Assembly (NCBI GenBank): GCA_021234155.1
Contig: JAJEKV010000111.1
Span: 2,052,968-2,116,967 of the forward strand
DNA length: 64,000 bases
Source of the DNA: Isoetes taiwanensis
Taxonomy: Eukaryota; Streptophyta; Lycopodiopsida; Isoetales; Isoetaceae
Direction of reading: 5' to 3'
Below are positions 30,732-41,516 of the stretch, piece after piece (the first letter of the stretch is position 1; every line of letters starts with the position of its first letter). A model generated the notes under the pieces. It was not told where the DNA came from and did not search any database. It worked only from the letters and a program-made list of their open reading frames with translations. The translations under genes and the position numbers were made by a program.

Positions 30732-31220
30732 ATGTTCTATATTCATTGTCATTGTCTTGCAGAGGAGACCCTTTGGGAATATGAGGAGAGGATTATTGAC
30801 ATGATTCGGAGGGAGGATCCAGGGCCGCCCGAACAGGACTATGGCCAAAGATATGGAGAATATCCAGAATGGGATGACGGCTATGAGATGGAACCCCTGC
30901 CACCAGGGGAACCCTATGATCCTGACAAAGGATTGGAGATAGTTAACATCCTTAGGGACAGAGCTTTCCAGGACCTCAAGCAGACGTTGTGCCGTACCTG
31001 GGACTATTGGAGCATGACCAGGCACGAGGCTTTCGAGGACGCCAACGACCACCTATGGCAACTCTTCTATGCTCTGCGAAGGCTTTTCAACCTCCTCATT
31101 GTTAGCCCAACATGGGAATACCAACCAGTGATTGTCCAAGCCTGGGCACGCTACAAGCTCGTTAGGGCTATGCGTGAGAGTGTTCGCTATTCAATTCTGT
31201 ACCCCTTTGCGAACCCCTAG
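30732..31220 (+). CDS. ORF3: small unknown acidic pre-gag protein
   Basis: About 162 codons from the first Met. A splice-acceptor-like sequence (ATTGTCTTGCAG, ending 30772) precedes the GC-rich coding-like part, so the real protein may begin there or at the Met at 30801 (MIRRED). Residues show an acidic stretch (EYPEWDDGYEMEPLPPGEP), then helices with Trp-rich spacing (LCRTWDYWSMTRHEAF, HLWQLFYALRRLFNLL, YQPVIVQAWARYKLVRAM). No family recognised. It ends at a TAG, 235 bases before gag. Absent from copy A because of the deletion there. Confidence 0.7.
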   Translation: MFYIHCHCLAEETLWEYEERIIDMIRREDPGPPEQDYGQRYGEYPEWDDGYEMEPLPPGEPYDPDKGLEIVNILRDRAFQDLKQTLCRTWDYWSMTRHEAFEDANDHLWQLFYALRRLFNLLIVSPTWEYQPVIVQAWARYKLVRAMRESVRYSILYPFANP

Positions 31221-31455
31221 GCCGGATCTTTCTAGTTTCGTTTTTTTTATGATGTTTGTGAGTTCACTCTAAGTTCCAGTTGTATCATGTTATCTTTGTA
31301 TAATACTCCTGTACCAACTTTTGGTGTGAGACTGTAATAGGAAAGTTTTTCCTCTTATAATAATAAATTCCCTTTGTGTTCTCTCTCTATCCCTTTGTTC
31401 GACATGCTACAATTTGTAAGAATTTATCTGTTATAAATATGCTTATACCTTTTTC

Positions 31456-32979
31456 ATGCTCAATTTAGACGGTGCCCGTAACACCGCTTGGCAGACACCC
31501 TCCAATGCCAGTAGGCTGACTCCTGAACAGGAACTGATGATAATGAAAAGGCAGTTAGGCGAATTACAGGCCTATGTACTGCATGCCAACCCACCGCAAC
31601 AAACCCAGGAAGATGGACCCAACTTACCTCCGCTACCACCGAGTCCACCTGCACAACAGCCATCTCCCCCTGGAGCTAGTCCTGTACCTGCACCGAGGAG
31701 GCCTCATGCTAAGCGTCACCGAAGTTCCTCTAAGGATAGTGCCACTTCCTCACGCTCAACCACTTCGGGGTCTTCTGGTTCATCGGTATCAGCTGGGGAC
31801 CATGCAAAGCGCCGGGATAAGGAGTACCGTAAGACGGTTGATACCGCCATAACTAGCATATGGAAGAATAGGAAATTGGCCCAGTTTGATGGAAAATCTA
31901 GAGGCGGACTGAATGCAGAGTCCTGGTTGGACGAAATGAAGGAGTTCGGGAAGTCTTATGGCATGACGGAAAAGGATACAGGAAAGGTTGCCACCACCAA
32001 CCTTACAGGAGCTGCCCGTATTTGGTGGAAGGGCTATGCCAGGGCCAAGCATCTGGACAGGAGCAGATGCAACTTCAGGAAGTTTGCCAAGGCGTTCAAG
32101 TCGCATTATGTGCCTCGTGCGCACAAATGCCAGCAGATTCAAACCTTCTATAAGTTGGAGCAGAAGGGTATGTCGGTCCAGGCTTACACTGATGAGTTTA
32201 TGCGCTTGAGGCTGTATGTTCCAGGAATGAATGAAAAGAGAGCCGTAGAGGGTTATATTGAAGGGTTGGCCCCATCAATTAAACGGATGGTTAAAGCCAT
32301 AGACCCAAAATCAGTTGCGGAGGCTGAGGCTAAGGCATTGAGTCTCGAGGAGGACACACCAAGAATTCAGTATCCGCGTCCTACTCCTTATTCGCAGCCC
32401 CGGCCAGCCACACCATACAAACCCCGTTCGCCAAGTCCGGGCCCTTCTCAACAGAACTCGTATAGCCGGCCGGAAAAGAAAGTTACTTTCAGCACAGCTG
32501 ACAAACAGAGCAATGTCGGCAAGGAAGTACGAAGCCTCTTACAGTCTATTCCTAAGGAGGCCCGAGAACAGCTTCGCCGGGATAAGGCATGTTACAGGTG
32601 TATGCGACCTGGGCACTTTATGCACAACTGTCCTTATGTTACACAGACTGCCCAGCTGGCCATGGCCGACCTCGATTGGGACGAGCTGGAGTCAACCTTA
32701 CCTGTCGAGGACGAGGCTCCTGAGTATATTCATGGTGCGTCTCATATTCTTGCAGCTATAGAAACCGGCAATGCCGAAAGTCAGCCTGCTGTCATTTCCA
32801 CCATAGGTCAAGTAGACAGTAAGCCTTTTGTAATTCTTATGGATACGGGAAGTACACATAATTTTGCTTCCCCTAGAATGACTCAGGTCTTACAGCTTGA
32901 AACATTAAGGTCTCGACCAAGGCCTGTCACTCTAGCCAGTGGTAAGGTCAGGCATACTCATGGCCGTCGCAACTATTAA
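31456..32979 (+). CDS. Gag with CCHC knuckle and protease N-lobe
   Basis: 507 codons. Residues 1-130 are Pro/Ser-rich and low in complexity. About 140-290 are the Ty3/gypsy capsid domain (retrotrans_gag: [45 protein letters not shown]). The CCHC zinc knuckle [14 protein letters not shown] is at residues 379-392. The protease active site [17 protein letters not shown] follows, with catalytic Asp at residue 463. The frame then runs off into a stop soon after HTHGRR. Compared with copy A (1280-1924), the protease C-lobe of roughly 60 codons is deleted here, so protease should be inactive. Gag and pol form one frame in this family as in many chromoviruses. Confidence 0.95.
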   Translation: MLNLDGARNTAWQTPSNASRLTPEQELMIMKRQLGELQAYVLHANPPQQTQEDGPNLPPLPPSPPAQQPSPPGASPVPAPRRPHAKRHRSSSKDSATSSRSTTSGSSGSSVSAGDHAKRRDKEYRKTVDTAITSIWKNRKLAQFDGKSRGGLNAESWLDEMKEFGKSYGMTEKDTGKVATTNLTGAARIWWKGYARAKHLDRSRCNFRKFAKAFKSHYVPRAHKCQQIQTFYKLEQKGMSVQAYTDEFMRLRLYVPGMNEKRAVEGYIEGLAPSIKRMVKAIDPKSVAEAEAKALSLEEDTPRIQYPRPTPYSQPRPATPYKPRSPSPGPSQQNSYSRPEKKVTFSTADKQSNVGKEVRSLLQSIPKEAREQLRRDKACYRCMRPGHFMHNCPYVTQTAQLAMADLDWDELESTLPVEDEAPEYIHGASHILAAIETGNAESQPAVISTIGQVDSKPFVILMDTGSTHNFASPRMTQVLQLETLRSRPRPVTLASGKVRHTHGRRNY

Positions 32980-34228
32980 AGGTGAACCCTTCAACCCTAT
33001 CATGCAGTCTATGTCCATCAGACAGTTAGTTAAAGCTATACGCAAGGAAAAGCTCCTCTGCATCATTTCCCTTGCGTCCATAGAGTCAGATGCTAAACAG
33101 AAGCAAGTAATCGATATCTTGCCAGAAGGGATTGCTCGTCTTCTCCGGGAATTTGGTGACCTTTTCCCAGATGAGATTCAGAAGCTTCCTCCTTTTAGAG
33201 GGGTGGAATGTGAAATAGCTTTAGAGCCGGGTACCAAGCCTACTAGCAAGGCCCCGTACCGTATGAGTCCTCCAGAATTGGCAGAACTTAAGAAGCAACT
33301 TCAGGAGCTATTAAACCTAGGTTTCATCCGACCTAGTGTTTCGCCTTTTGGCGCTCCTATTCTCTTCATTAAGAAAAAGGACGGCTCGCTGAGGATGTAT
33401 ATTGATTACCGGCAACTTAACAAGCATACCATCAAGAATCGCTATGCTTTGCCTAGGGCAGATGACCTAATGGATCAGTTACAAGGGGCTAAATATTTCT
33501 CAAAGATTGATCTACGCTCCGGATACCATCAGATAAGGATCAAGGAGGAGGACATCCATAAATCCGCTTTTCGCACTAGGTATGGGCATTATGAATTTAC
33601 AGTTATGCCTTTTGGATTAACTAATGCCCCAGCAACGTTCATGCGACTAATGAATGATGTCTTCCGACAATACTTGGATGATTTTGTTGTTATCTTCTTC
33701 GACGACATTCTCATCTATAGTAAGACCCTCGAGGAGCATAAGAAACATCTCAGATTAGCCCTCCAAAAGCTAAGACGTCATCAGCTCTATGCTAAGTTCT
33801 CTAAGTGCAAGTTTGCCACTCTGAAGGTCGATTATTTGGGCCATATCATTTCGGCAGAGGGAATTACTACAGACCCCGCAAAGATAGAGGCCGTAAGAGA
33901 ATGGCCTATTCCAGAGAATGTTTCCGAAGTCCGCAGTTTCTTGGGATTAGCAGGCTACTATCGAAAATTTGTAAAGGATTTTGCGAAGATTGCAGCTCCT
34001 CTTACAAATCTCACAAAGCATGAGAAGGTGAAGGATTGGAGGGACCACTGGAAGACAAAAGTTCAGCAGAGTTTCCAGCAACTTAAGGATGCCCTAACAT
34101 CAGCACCAGTTCTCACATTGCTCGATCCTGAACAGGATAAGCTAGTGGCGACCGATGCCAGTAAAATTGCCACCGGGGGAGTCCTAATGCAGGGGGGAGG
34201 GTTATTGCTTACGATTCAAAGAAGATGA
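32939..34228 (+). CDS. Reverse transcriptase and start of RNase H
   Basis: 429 codons in a frame different from gag, because of the protease deletion; the first ~10 codons are out of register and the homologous part starts near [12 protein letters not shown] motifs: [34 protein letters not shown] (first catalytic Asp), [15 protein letters not shown], and FFDDILIYS with the catalytic Asp pair at residues 255-256. The thumb/connection region has [12 protein letters not shown], then RNase H starts with [12 protein letters not shown] small indel near 34190-34210 ends the frame inside RNase H, the next product overlapping at 34225. Confidence 0.95.
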   Translation: MVRSGILMAVATIKGEPFNPIMQSMSIRQLVKAIRKEKLLCIISLASIESDAKQKQVIDILPEGIARLLREFGDLFPDEIQKLPPFRGVECEIALEPGTKPTSKAPYRMSPPELAELKKQLQELLNLGFIRPSVSPFGAPILFIKKKDGSLRMYIDYRQLNKHTIKNRYALPRADDLMDQLQGAKYFSKIDLRSGYHQIRIKEEDIHKSAFRTRYGHYEFTVMPFGLTNAPATFMRLMNDVFRQYLDDFVVIFFDDILIYSKTLEEHKKHLRLALQKLRRHQLYAKFSKCKFATLKVDYLGHIISAEGITTDPAKIEAVREWPIPENVSEVRSFLGLAGYYRKFVKDFAKIAAPLTNLTKHEKVKDWRDHWKTKVQQSFQQLKDALTSAPVLTLLDPEQDKLVATDASKIATGGVLMQGGGLLLTIQRR

Positions 34229-35349
34229 ACGAGACGGAACAACGATATCCCACCCATGATCAGGAACTGTTGGCCGTTGTCTGTGCTCTGCGGATATGGA
34301 GACACTACCTTCTTGGTAGAAGATTCCAGTTGGATACGGATCATCAAAGTCTCCGTTATTTATTCACCCAACCAAATCTCAACCTCCGTCAGAGAAGATG
34401 GATGGAATTTCTCGAGGAGTATGATTTTGACATTATGTATAAGCCTGGCAAGCACAATGTGGTTGCGGATGCTTTATCACGCCATCCCTTGGTGACCCGA
34501 ACCCATTGTAATGCCATTTCTACACTCACCAGTGAGTTTGGGAAACAGATAGAGCAGACCTTGGCCACAGATCCAGAGTTCTGTGACATTTGGGACAGTT
34601 TGGCTAAGGAAGCTCGCACGGATGCGGAATGCGAGGCTTTTCGTGCATATAAGAAGGAGGGCAACTTATTGTATCACAAAGATAAGTTGTGTGTGCCAGA
34701 GACTTCAGGAGTACGGAAGCTCATTCTTCATGACACACACAATAGCCCTATAGCTAGACACGCAGGTTTTATGAAAACCTACTTTAAAATTCGTTCCAGT
34801 TATTTCTGGCCTTCCATGAAAAAGGAAATTGCCAACTACATTAGGCAGTGTCAGGTATGCCAGCAAACAAAAGCGGAGCAGTTAAGGATTCCATGTGAGT
34901 TGCAACCTCTGGATGTGCCAAATGCCAAATGGGAAGTGATAACCATGGATTTCATTGTGGCCCTTCCAAGAACTCTCCGGGGATATGATGCCTTAATGGT
35001 TGTGGTCGACAAATTGTCGAAAATGGCTCATTTCTTGCCATGTCGTACCACGGATACCGCCTTTGATACTGCTCTGCTGTTCGCCAAGGAAATCTTCAGA
35101 TTACACGGAATGCCACGAGTCATTGTGTTGGATAGGGATCCCAAATTTGTAAGTGCATTCTGGAAAGATTTCTTTGCCACCATTCAGACCAAGCTTGCTA
35201 TGAGTACAGCATATCATCCTCAAACAGACGGCCAGACGGAACGTACCAATCGTATTATAGAGGATATGCTAAGAAGTTATGTGTGGAGTAAGCAATCACA
35301 ATGGGTCAATATATATTTATCCGGGTCGAATTTGCCTATAACAGCATGA
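34225..35349 (+). CDS. RNase H and integrase core
   Basis: 374 codons. Residues 1-90 complete RNase H ([41 protein letters not shown]). Integrase follows: HHCC zinc domain ([14 protein letters not shown] ... CQVCQQ), then a DD35E core with catalytic D242 (TMDFIVALP), D303 ([10 protein letters not shown]) and E339 (TDGQTERTN). The D-E spacing is exactly 35 residues. The frame is lost at about 35335 after SQWVNIY, where a small indel moves the rest of integrase to the next frame. Confidence 0.95.
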   Translation: MNETEQRYPTHDQELLAVVCALRIWRHYLLGRRFQLDTDHQSLRYLFTQPNLNLRQRRWMEFLEEYDFDIMYKPGKHNVVADALSRHPLVTRTHCNAISTLTSEFGKQIEQTLATDPEFCDIWDSLAKEARTDAECEAFRAYKKEGNLLYHKDKLCVPETSGVRKLILHDTHNSPIARHAGFMKTYFKIRSSYFWPSMKKEIANYIRQCQVCQQTKAEQLRIPCELQPLDVPNAKWEVITMDFIVALPRTLRGYDALMVVVDKLSKMAHFLPCRTTDTAFDTALLFAKEIFRLHGMPRVIVLDRDPKFVSAFWKDFFATIQTKLAMSTAYHPQTDGQTERTNRIIEDMLRSYVWSKQSQWVNIYLSGSNLPITA

Positions 35350-35531
35350 AACAGGAGTCTTCCAGAATGTCTCCCTTTATGATAAACTATGGTTACCAAT
35401 GTCTTACTCCAGACACATGGCATAATCCTGTTTCCAAGGTTGAGGTTTCTCAAAAACTCCTCCTGGAGATGCAGGCTCTGGTCGAAGAAGTTCGGGGCTA
35501 CTTATTGGTCGCGATCGTCGAAAGAGTGTAG
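35301..35531 (+). pseudogene. Integrase C-terminal core segment, frameshifted
   Basis: Continues integrase with [20 protein letters not shown] and a GYQCLTPDTW segment. A stop at 35529 is followed by a further frame change before 35565. The equivalent region in related elements is one uninterrupted helix-rich linker. Confidence 0.8.
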
Positions 35532-35564
35532 CCGATAAACCTGAGAACCCCACGCGCTTTTTCG

Positions 35565-36089
35565 GTGGGTGAATCGGTTTGGCTTAAGATTAAAGTAAAG
35601 CAGGCCAAGCTTAAGATTGGCAATTGCAAAAAGTTGGCCCCTCGATGGGCTGGACCGTTCAGGATTATTGAGCGCGTTGGAGAACAAGCCTATCGCTTAG
35701 AATTGCCACCCCGCCTGAAGATCCATAAGGTCTTTCACGTGAGCCTTCTGAAGCAACACACCCCTGATCCAGAGGAGGTTTTGGAGACCCCAACCCTCCT
35801 AGAAATGACAGAGGAGCAACTCGAAATAGTGCCTGAAGCTCTTCTTGATCGAGCTTACAAACAAACCAGAAGGACTCAAATGTTGCAATACTTGGTTAAG
35901 TGGAAACACTTACCAGTTGAGGATGCTACGTGGGTGATGAAGATAGACCTTGACAAGCACTATCCGGATTTCATGCGGGAATCTCAAGGCCGCACCATCA
36001 ACGATGCTATCAACCCCGCAGTCAGCGGTAAGCTTAGAAGCCTAATTACCAGGGGTGCCGCCTCAGAGGGGGGGATGCATCGTAGATAA
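35565..36089 (+). CDS. Integrase C-terminal domain with chromodomain
   Basis: First part: the integrase SH3-like domain with KLAPRWAGPFRIIERVG and RLELPPRLKIHKVFHVSLLK (GPY/F-type region). Last ~60 codons: a chromodomain-like module, ILDRAY-type linker, then QYLVKWKHLPVEDATWV and a C-terminal helix. In chromoviruses this module binds modified H3 tails and guides integration to heterochromatin. Of the usual aromatic cage, the W of VKW and the W of ATW can be seen; the first aromatic residue is uncertain. The final ~30 codons are an extra basic tail. The true protein is continuous with the preceding integrase segments and begins upstream of this frame. Confidence 0.88.
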   Translation: MGESVWLKIKVKQAKLKIGNCKKLAPRWAGPFRIIERVGEQAYRLELPPRLKIHKVFHVSLLKQHTPDPEEVLETPTLLEMTEEQLEIVPEALLDRAYKQTRRTQMLQYLVKWKHLPVEDATWVMKIDLDKHYPDFMRESQGRTINDAINPAVSGKLRSLITRGAASEGGMHRR

Positions 36090-36670
36090 TAACAAGTAGC
36101 CGATGATGAGATCACCTTGTGTTCTCTAGGACGTCGTGTGCTGTCAATAGCGACCTGACCACAACTTGTTGCAAGAGCATATAGTTGATAGGCCGCTTTC
36201 CTCTCGGCTACAATGGGAACTTGACCAATCCCTATGCTGCAAGGAACCGCAAACCATAGACATGATAGGTTCCCTGATAGATAGTATGTTTTTTTTCTTT
36301 AAGTATTCTAAGGGGGTGGGCCCTTCAACCACAATTTCATCATATGTACTAACACACTGGTATGTGCAGGCCAGTAAGCAGTACGTGCCCTGCCCATGCT
36401 AGAGGGTTACTGATGACCCCAACTCTTCAGTTTTGTTTTGCCTACATGTTTTGTTTATCGTTCCACTGATGTTGATATTGGACTTGGGTCCTTAAACTGT
36501 TGATTATGATAATCATGTTGAATGCACCACAGTGCTTCAAATGTTTTGCAAGCTTTAAAGTTTTGAATATATATATTACTTTTCGGAAAAATACCGGATT
36601 ACCTTCCTTCATAATGTATTTCTTTGTACATTTCTAACTAACCCCAATGCTGAGGACAGCATAAATTCTA
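36090..36670 (+). other. 3' untranslated region of copy B
   Basis: About 580 bases between the chromodomain stop and the polypurine tract. No ORF of note. T-rich runs occur around 36290 and a TATATATATA stretch at about 36570. Confidence 0.6.
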
Positions 36671-36682
36671 AGGAGGGGAGAA
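36671..36682 (+). other. Polypurine tract
   Basis: AGGAGGGGAGAA directly precedes the 3' LTR start, the expected site for plus-strand priming. Confidence 0.9.
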
Positions 36683-38264
36683 TGTGACGTTCCAAGTATT
36701 TATACGATGTACGTATAAATATTGAACACGTCACTCGGTATAGGTACGCCACCTGGGGTATGATAACCTAGAGGGTTGGCCACAATGGATTTAATTAGCT
36801 ATGTTAACCAAATTATAAAGGATAACTATCTAAAGACACGTGATTAGGTCAATCCATAGTAGGAAGGCGCCATTTGGCATAACCCGGGTGGCCAGCATGA
36901 GGGTTGCTAAACTAGGCCACCAAAGGGAAGCGCCATCCTCATATCAGCCCAATTTCGACCCAGCAAAATGCCAGGAGCAGCTGAGCGCTCAGGAAACAGT
37001 TGCTGTTCATCCCCAGATCGCCAAATAGCCTTTCGCTGTTGCTGTTACCCCAGTACAGCCCCATGGAAGCACCCCTTGACAACGGGTCCAGCCGAAACTA
37101 TGGTTAGTGGTAGTTAGTTTGCAAATTGTAGAATAACACTCTGGTATTCTTTTCTGGATAGTTTTGGGTGAGATTAACCCTTCTTTGGTAATTAGGAATA
37201 CTTTTCAATTATGAATGATGCTCTGTTATGGGATGGTTGATGTCTCTATGAGTCAGTTTAGTCGCTCCAGTAAACATGGATTAAAAGGGGGGTAGAGGCC
37301 TCTGAGCTTGAGTATAGAATGCTCCTAGTATTTCCTTTAACACCCTAGTAGTTTCGGCCTGTGCGCAAGAGCCCACCGGGTCATAGACGCTATGGTCTGG
37401 CTTAACACCAGACAAGGGACACAGTGGTGAAGTAGGGGGTGGGGTCTTGCACGAGCATAAAAGGCTCCTGAGACTCCTACAGTGGGCTAGGCCTGATAGC
37501 CGGTCACGTGGAGGGCCGGGTATGGGTCTGACACTCCCTGGGTGTAGTGGTGTGACCCGTATGGGGCACCATGCACTTTGCGTAGAATTAGGGTGAGTAA
37601 GTCGGGTACGGATGCGGGGGTCGCTGATGCGGCACGTATTCTCTAGCTCACCCACGGAACCACTGTGATCCTGGAAGGGGACGCTTCCCCGACCTACCTC
37701 ATCGGACCAGGTGTCATGAACCTGGAGTAGGCTCAAAGGGTGATACCTTGAGTCTGCGTCTCCGGAAGGCTATAGCGAAGCCATAGCGTGAATCGATCCA
37801 TCTGCAAAGTGTGCACAGGAGGGGCGGATGGAGTGGACAACCCTAGCCGATGTTCTATGCCAGCCAACGCCATGCCAAGATTCGGTCTGCCGATCTCCTG
37901 AGACCCAGCCGTCAGTCGCTCCCCCACTAGATTCTGAGCCGGGGTAGAACCTGGGTTTTGGGGTGTTTTCTTAGTTTAGACGCATATTCTGTGTTGTTAG
38001 TATTTGGATGGATGCGCCACCCTTCAGGGTGGCTATTTGTATATGATCTATGCGGTGTGCTAACCCTTGTATTCATGCTTCCGCGACGTAGGCGCCCATC
38101 GAAGGCGTGGGCCGAATGACCCCTCCGTGTCCTTCACCCGAGCGTCTCTACGTAGACGGCCGGGTTAGATGGAGGGCCCTGCTCGTGGCGAGTTGGTCGC
38201 CATGGGAGGGGAAAGTCCCCGTATGTATACGACCGGGGGTCGTATATATTCTGGGAGCGTCACA
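36683..38264 (+). repeat. 3' LTR of copy B (1582 bp)
   Basis: Begins TGTGACGTTCC and ends GCGTCACA, followed by the target duplication TAAAT. It carries a ~40-base segment (about 36900-36940) and a variable block around 37028-37060 that differ from the 5' LTR, whereas the remainder is nearly identical. Confidence 0.95.
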
Positions 38265-38269
38265 TAAAT
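38265..38269. repeat. Target site duplication, right copy (TAAAT)
   Basis: Matches 25144-25148 exactly. Confidence 0.92.
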
Positions 38270-38330
38270 CAACTATATTAACATCACCATAGCAACAGAA
38301 ACGATGTACATAGCATCCAGCATTTAATCA

Positions 38331-38360
38331 TACTAGTCGGGGTTGCCGGGCATAAGTACT
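38331..38360 (-). mobile_element. Second Helitron-like 3' terminus, degraded hairpin
   Basis: TACTAGTCGGGGTTGCCGGGC on the plus strand mirrors TACTAGTTATGGTGCCCGGCGTTGCCGGGC at 7131. On the minus strand it reads as a hairpin followed by CTAG. One hairpin arm is shortened. Just inside is an approximate duplication (CCGGGCATAAGTAC, then CCGGGTATAAGTAT). Confidence 0.4.
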
Positions 38361-41300
38361 TTTGTGTTTGTTTCCGGGTATAAGTATGATTGTGTTTGTA
38401 TTGGGAGGGACGATGAAGTAATTGATGTTGTTTATAAATATAGGAAAAATGTTAATGCTAGGATTGTTCGAGCTTGCGTAAGACATGTGGAGAGCATGTG
38501 TTTAAGTCAATTTATGCAAAGTAGTTGGGAAGCTTCAAAATTGTTTTTGCTCGTAGCAATCCTTTATGGACTTGTAACCTAATAGTTAAAGGTCCAGTCA
38601 ATTGACTTTGTGGTGGAAATGTGAAAAGATGACTTGAATATGAAGGATGTATTTTAAGGGGGTGTGTTTTTTTTTTCCGTTTTGAGTGGTAGACTTATGT
38701 ATGTATGTTGATGATAAGTGCTTTTGAAAGTTGCAAATTGTTTCATTTTTAAAGTGATGGAATGTCCTCGAAAGGTTTGTGTAGATATGAAGGTACATCT
38801 CTAGAGAAATAAGAATATTTACCCATGGTATAATGAAAATCGTCAAAATCATAGGTAACAAAGAGAAAAAATGAGAGAGAAGGCAAGCAACATCAAAATC
38901 TATAGGTAGCAGAAACAGAGATGTGCAGTCCTCTACGTGTGTTAGAATGGAGAAGCTGTATTTGCTAAACAACATTGAACTCCCAAGTTAATTGTGCATA
39001 TGTTTGCTTTCGAGGTTCATTTCGTTCGTTGGTTGGTTGACACGACTACTAATATGTCTTGTTGTTTAAGCATTTTTGGCCTCACAAAGGCCTGAAGTAC
39101 TAAATAACATGAATAACTCTGCATGATTGCCATCCTTGCATAAGCTCCTTGATCTGTCAGTATATTTGATCAAGGTATGTAGCTCGGGAATATGTATGTC
39201 CAACTTAGATACATCATCATCCTCAGGTTCAAGTTCAGTTGTTTCTCTTCAGTTGTTCTTTCTCAAAACTGAATTCGAAGGAATTGAGTCTTTAGAGGGC
39301 TTTGATAAATCGTTAGAGGAAGTCATTGTTCTTGGTCTGTGTTGTTGACTTTAAGAATGATGCATCCTGCTTCGTAAAAGTCGATGGGTTTGTCTTTTCC
39401 ATTGCATGGTGAAAGCACCTGTTGAAGCACCTTGCTGTCGCGGTGTTGGTCCAGTGGAGCTTTGAAACATGTGATTGTCTATTATACTGGTGGTCATCAT
39501 AATAATAGACGAAAACGTAAATTGACCTCTCGGGTGTCATTGATGTGCTGCCTCACAGCTATAAGTACATGCTGCATTTGCTTATTATACAAAAACATTA
39601 GTGTTAGGTTCTGGAATTCAAAATGTGGGAATCTTATTGTTTAAATTTGGTTTTTCCCACATATTTATATTTGAAGAAAGAGCTTACATGCAATGTCAAC
39701 ATGCCAAATTCAAAGTATACATAGAGAATAGGGATGAGGCATATCTTGCTCTTGTTGGGTCCTTATTAGATGCATCGTGCAAAGCAAGTAAGGTAGCATC
39801 AGGGCCTCTTGAACTTTGTACACAGGGAGAATAAAGCCTGAAAGAGTATTAATCTAATTTATAAAGAATGAAGAATGGTATTGATGACTATGCAGAGCAA
39901 AATGCTTGTATATGCATTCCTAGAGTCTACTTACTGGATGCAAAAGAGAGGGTGCAATTACTCATGTTCGTATTGCAATTAACATTGTGTCTTCTTGATC
40001 CTTGGCTGCCATCTCCATCTAACGGGCAATTTTTCCTTCTCCCAGAAGCCAGTGGAGACAACACCCTGTGGTGACATTGAACATGCAGGTGCAAGAACTT
40101 ATTGCAGATATTACGCAAGGAATGGAGCTTAAAAAAATAGTTGGAACTTTCAAGGAGTCTTTTACAAACTTGTCACTGTAAGAAAGTGTTTTTAAGCAAA
40201 GACTGGATTGGAAGCATACCAAGACGTCTCAAAATCATCACATGAACAGGGGCCAAGCAGTGTAGAGGGACATTATAAGATGAGTTGGAGAATCAGGCCA
40301 TGGATTATCTTTTAAAATGAATGTGCTTTCTAAAGTTTCAAATAGCTCATGGCATTCAAGTCTAGTTTGACCTGTCGCTGTGCATGTAATCACAAATACA
40401 AAAGGACAGTAGTTCAGAAATATATAGTGTTTTGTATGCAGGGCCTTGTCGTAACACGGAATTGTCGCTGGCTATTCTATTGTTCTTGCAATGCAGTCCT
40501 ATTGCTCGGCCATGCATACTCTCGAGCAGCCTGCCAATGTTATAAAATTCATGTGTGACAATGTGGATTGTGGCTTACTTTTCTTTGTATTTGCCTTAAG
40601 AGAAATGAAAAATGTCACATGAGTATGAATAAAGATAACATAGAAAATAGAGTGTTCTAAATCTAAAAAGACAATAGTGGATGCAATCAGACTGCAGATG
40701 CAAGGCTGCCTAAAGATAGCTGTTTGTTTTTTTTTGGAAGCAATGTCATTTGTTGTCCTCCCACACATACGTGTTTGAAAGTAGAAGTACAAAGACAATC
40801 TAGTTTAAAGTAGGAAGTACAGAGACAGGTGTTTTAAAGTTGTGATTATCCTGATTTATTTTTATGTCAATGTCTGCTACCAATGTCAATTAAATACAGA
40901 GACGACATAATCAAATACATGATAATGGAAAGGATAGCAAATGGATGCAAATGAGGAAACAACTTAAGGCGGCGGACAATTCAATGATTGCCAATAAGCT
41001 ATGGCAACCTGCAATGCAGCCAAGATACCACGTCTAGTTCTCTAAGCTATTGTTATGGCAGCGCTAAAATCGATGCAAAACTCTACATGTAGCTAATGTT
41101 ATGTATTCTCAATATATTAAATGCAGACCTGAACAGTTTAGAATAATTCAACTGATGGCAGCGTACATGAGTCACCATCAAAACCTGTTACAATCAGATC
41201 CAATTTTATCAATTGGGTGGTAAAAGCAGGCCCAAAATTTGCAGGAAAACTTATTTAGATGCAACTAATGTTCGCAAAGCTAATAATCCTGTTCGCATAC

Positions 41301-41516
41301 CTACTGCCCCATTTTAACAAACTCGTCTGATAAGAGTTGTGAAGCTGAGATATACAGAGGCATTTGGATTATAACTTTTATGTTCATTAAATATACCACA
41401 TGCAGATGAGATACTAAGTACGACTTTGTGTTTCTACATGAAACAGACCGCAGCAAAACTGATTCGTCAATGCTCAGCCTTTAGTTAAACAATGTGCAAT
41501 ACGTCTCGTCTCTTAC
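38361..41516. other. Stretch without recognised gene
   Basis: Short frames only; one encodes EVIDVVYKYRKNVNARIV (38410-38580, +), without a known domain. Some splice-like signals but no identifiable exons. The region may be Helitron interior or the downstream part of the gene at 41517-42037. Confidence 0.35.

Larger units (their letters stand above)
25149..38264 (+). mobile_element. Histone-H3-carrying Ty3/gypsy chromovirus, copy B (full length, 13.1 kb)
   Basis: Bounded by a perfect 5-bp target duplication. Order: 5' LTR (25149-26695), primer site (26697-26708), 0.8 kb leader with two hairpins, ORF1 ending in a histone H3 fold (27485-28729), a 5S-headed SINE-like insert (28862-29064), ORF2 (29137-30536, broken), ORF3 (30732-31220), gag-protease (31456-32979), RT (32939-34228), RNase H-integrase (34225-35349), integrase C-terminus with chromodomain (35301-36089, broken), polypurine tract, 3' LTR (36683-38264). 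The extra ORFs sit before gag, unusual for chromoviruses; Ogre/Tat elements also have a pre-gag ORF but lack a chromodomain. The intact duplication and about 1% divergence over most of the LTR suggest a fairly young insertion, yet the ORFs carry a stop, frameshifts and a protease deletion, so it is not autonomous. Confidence 0.96.
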
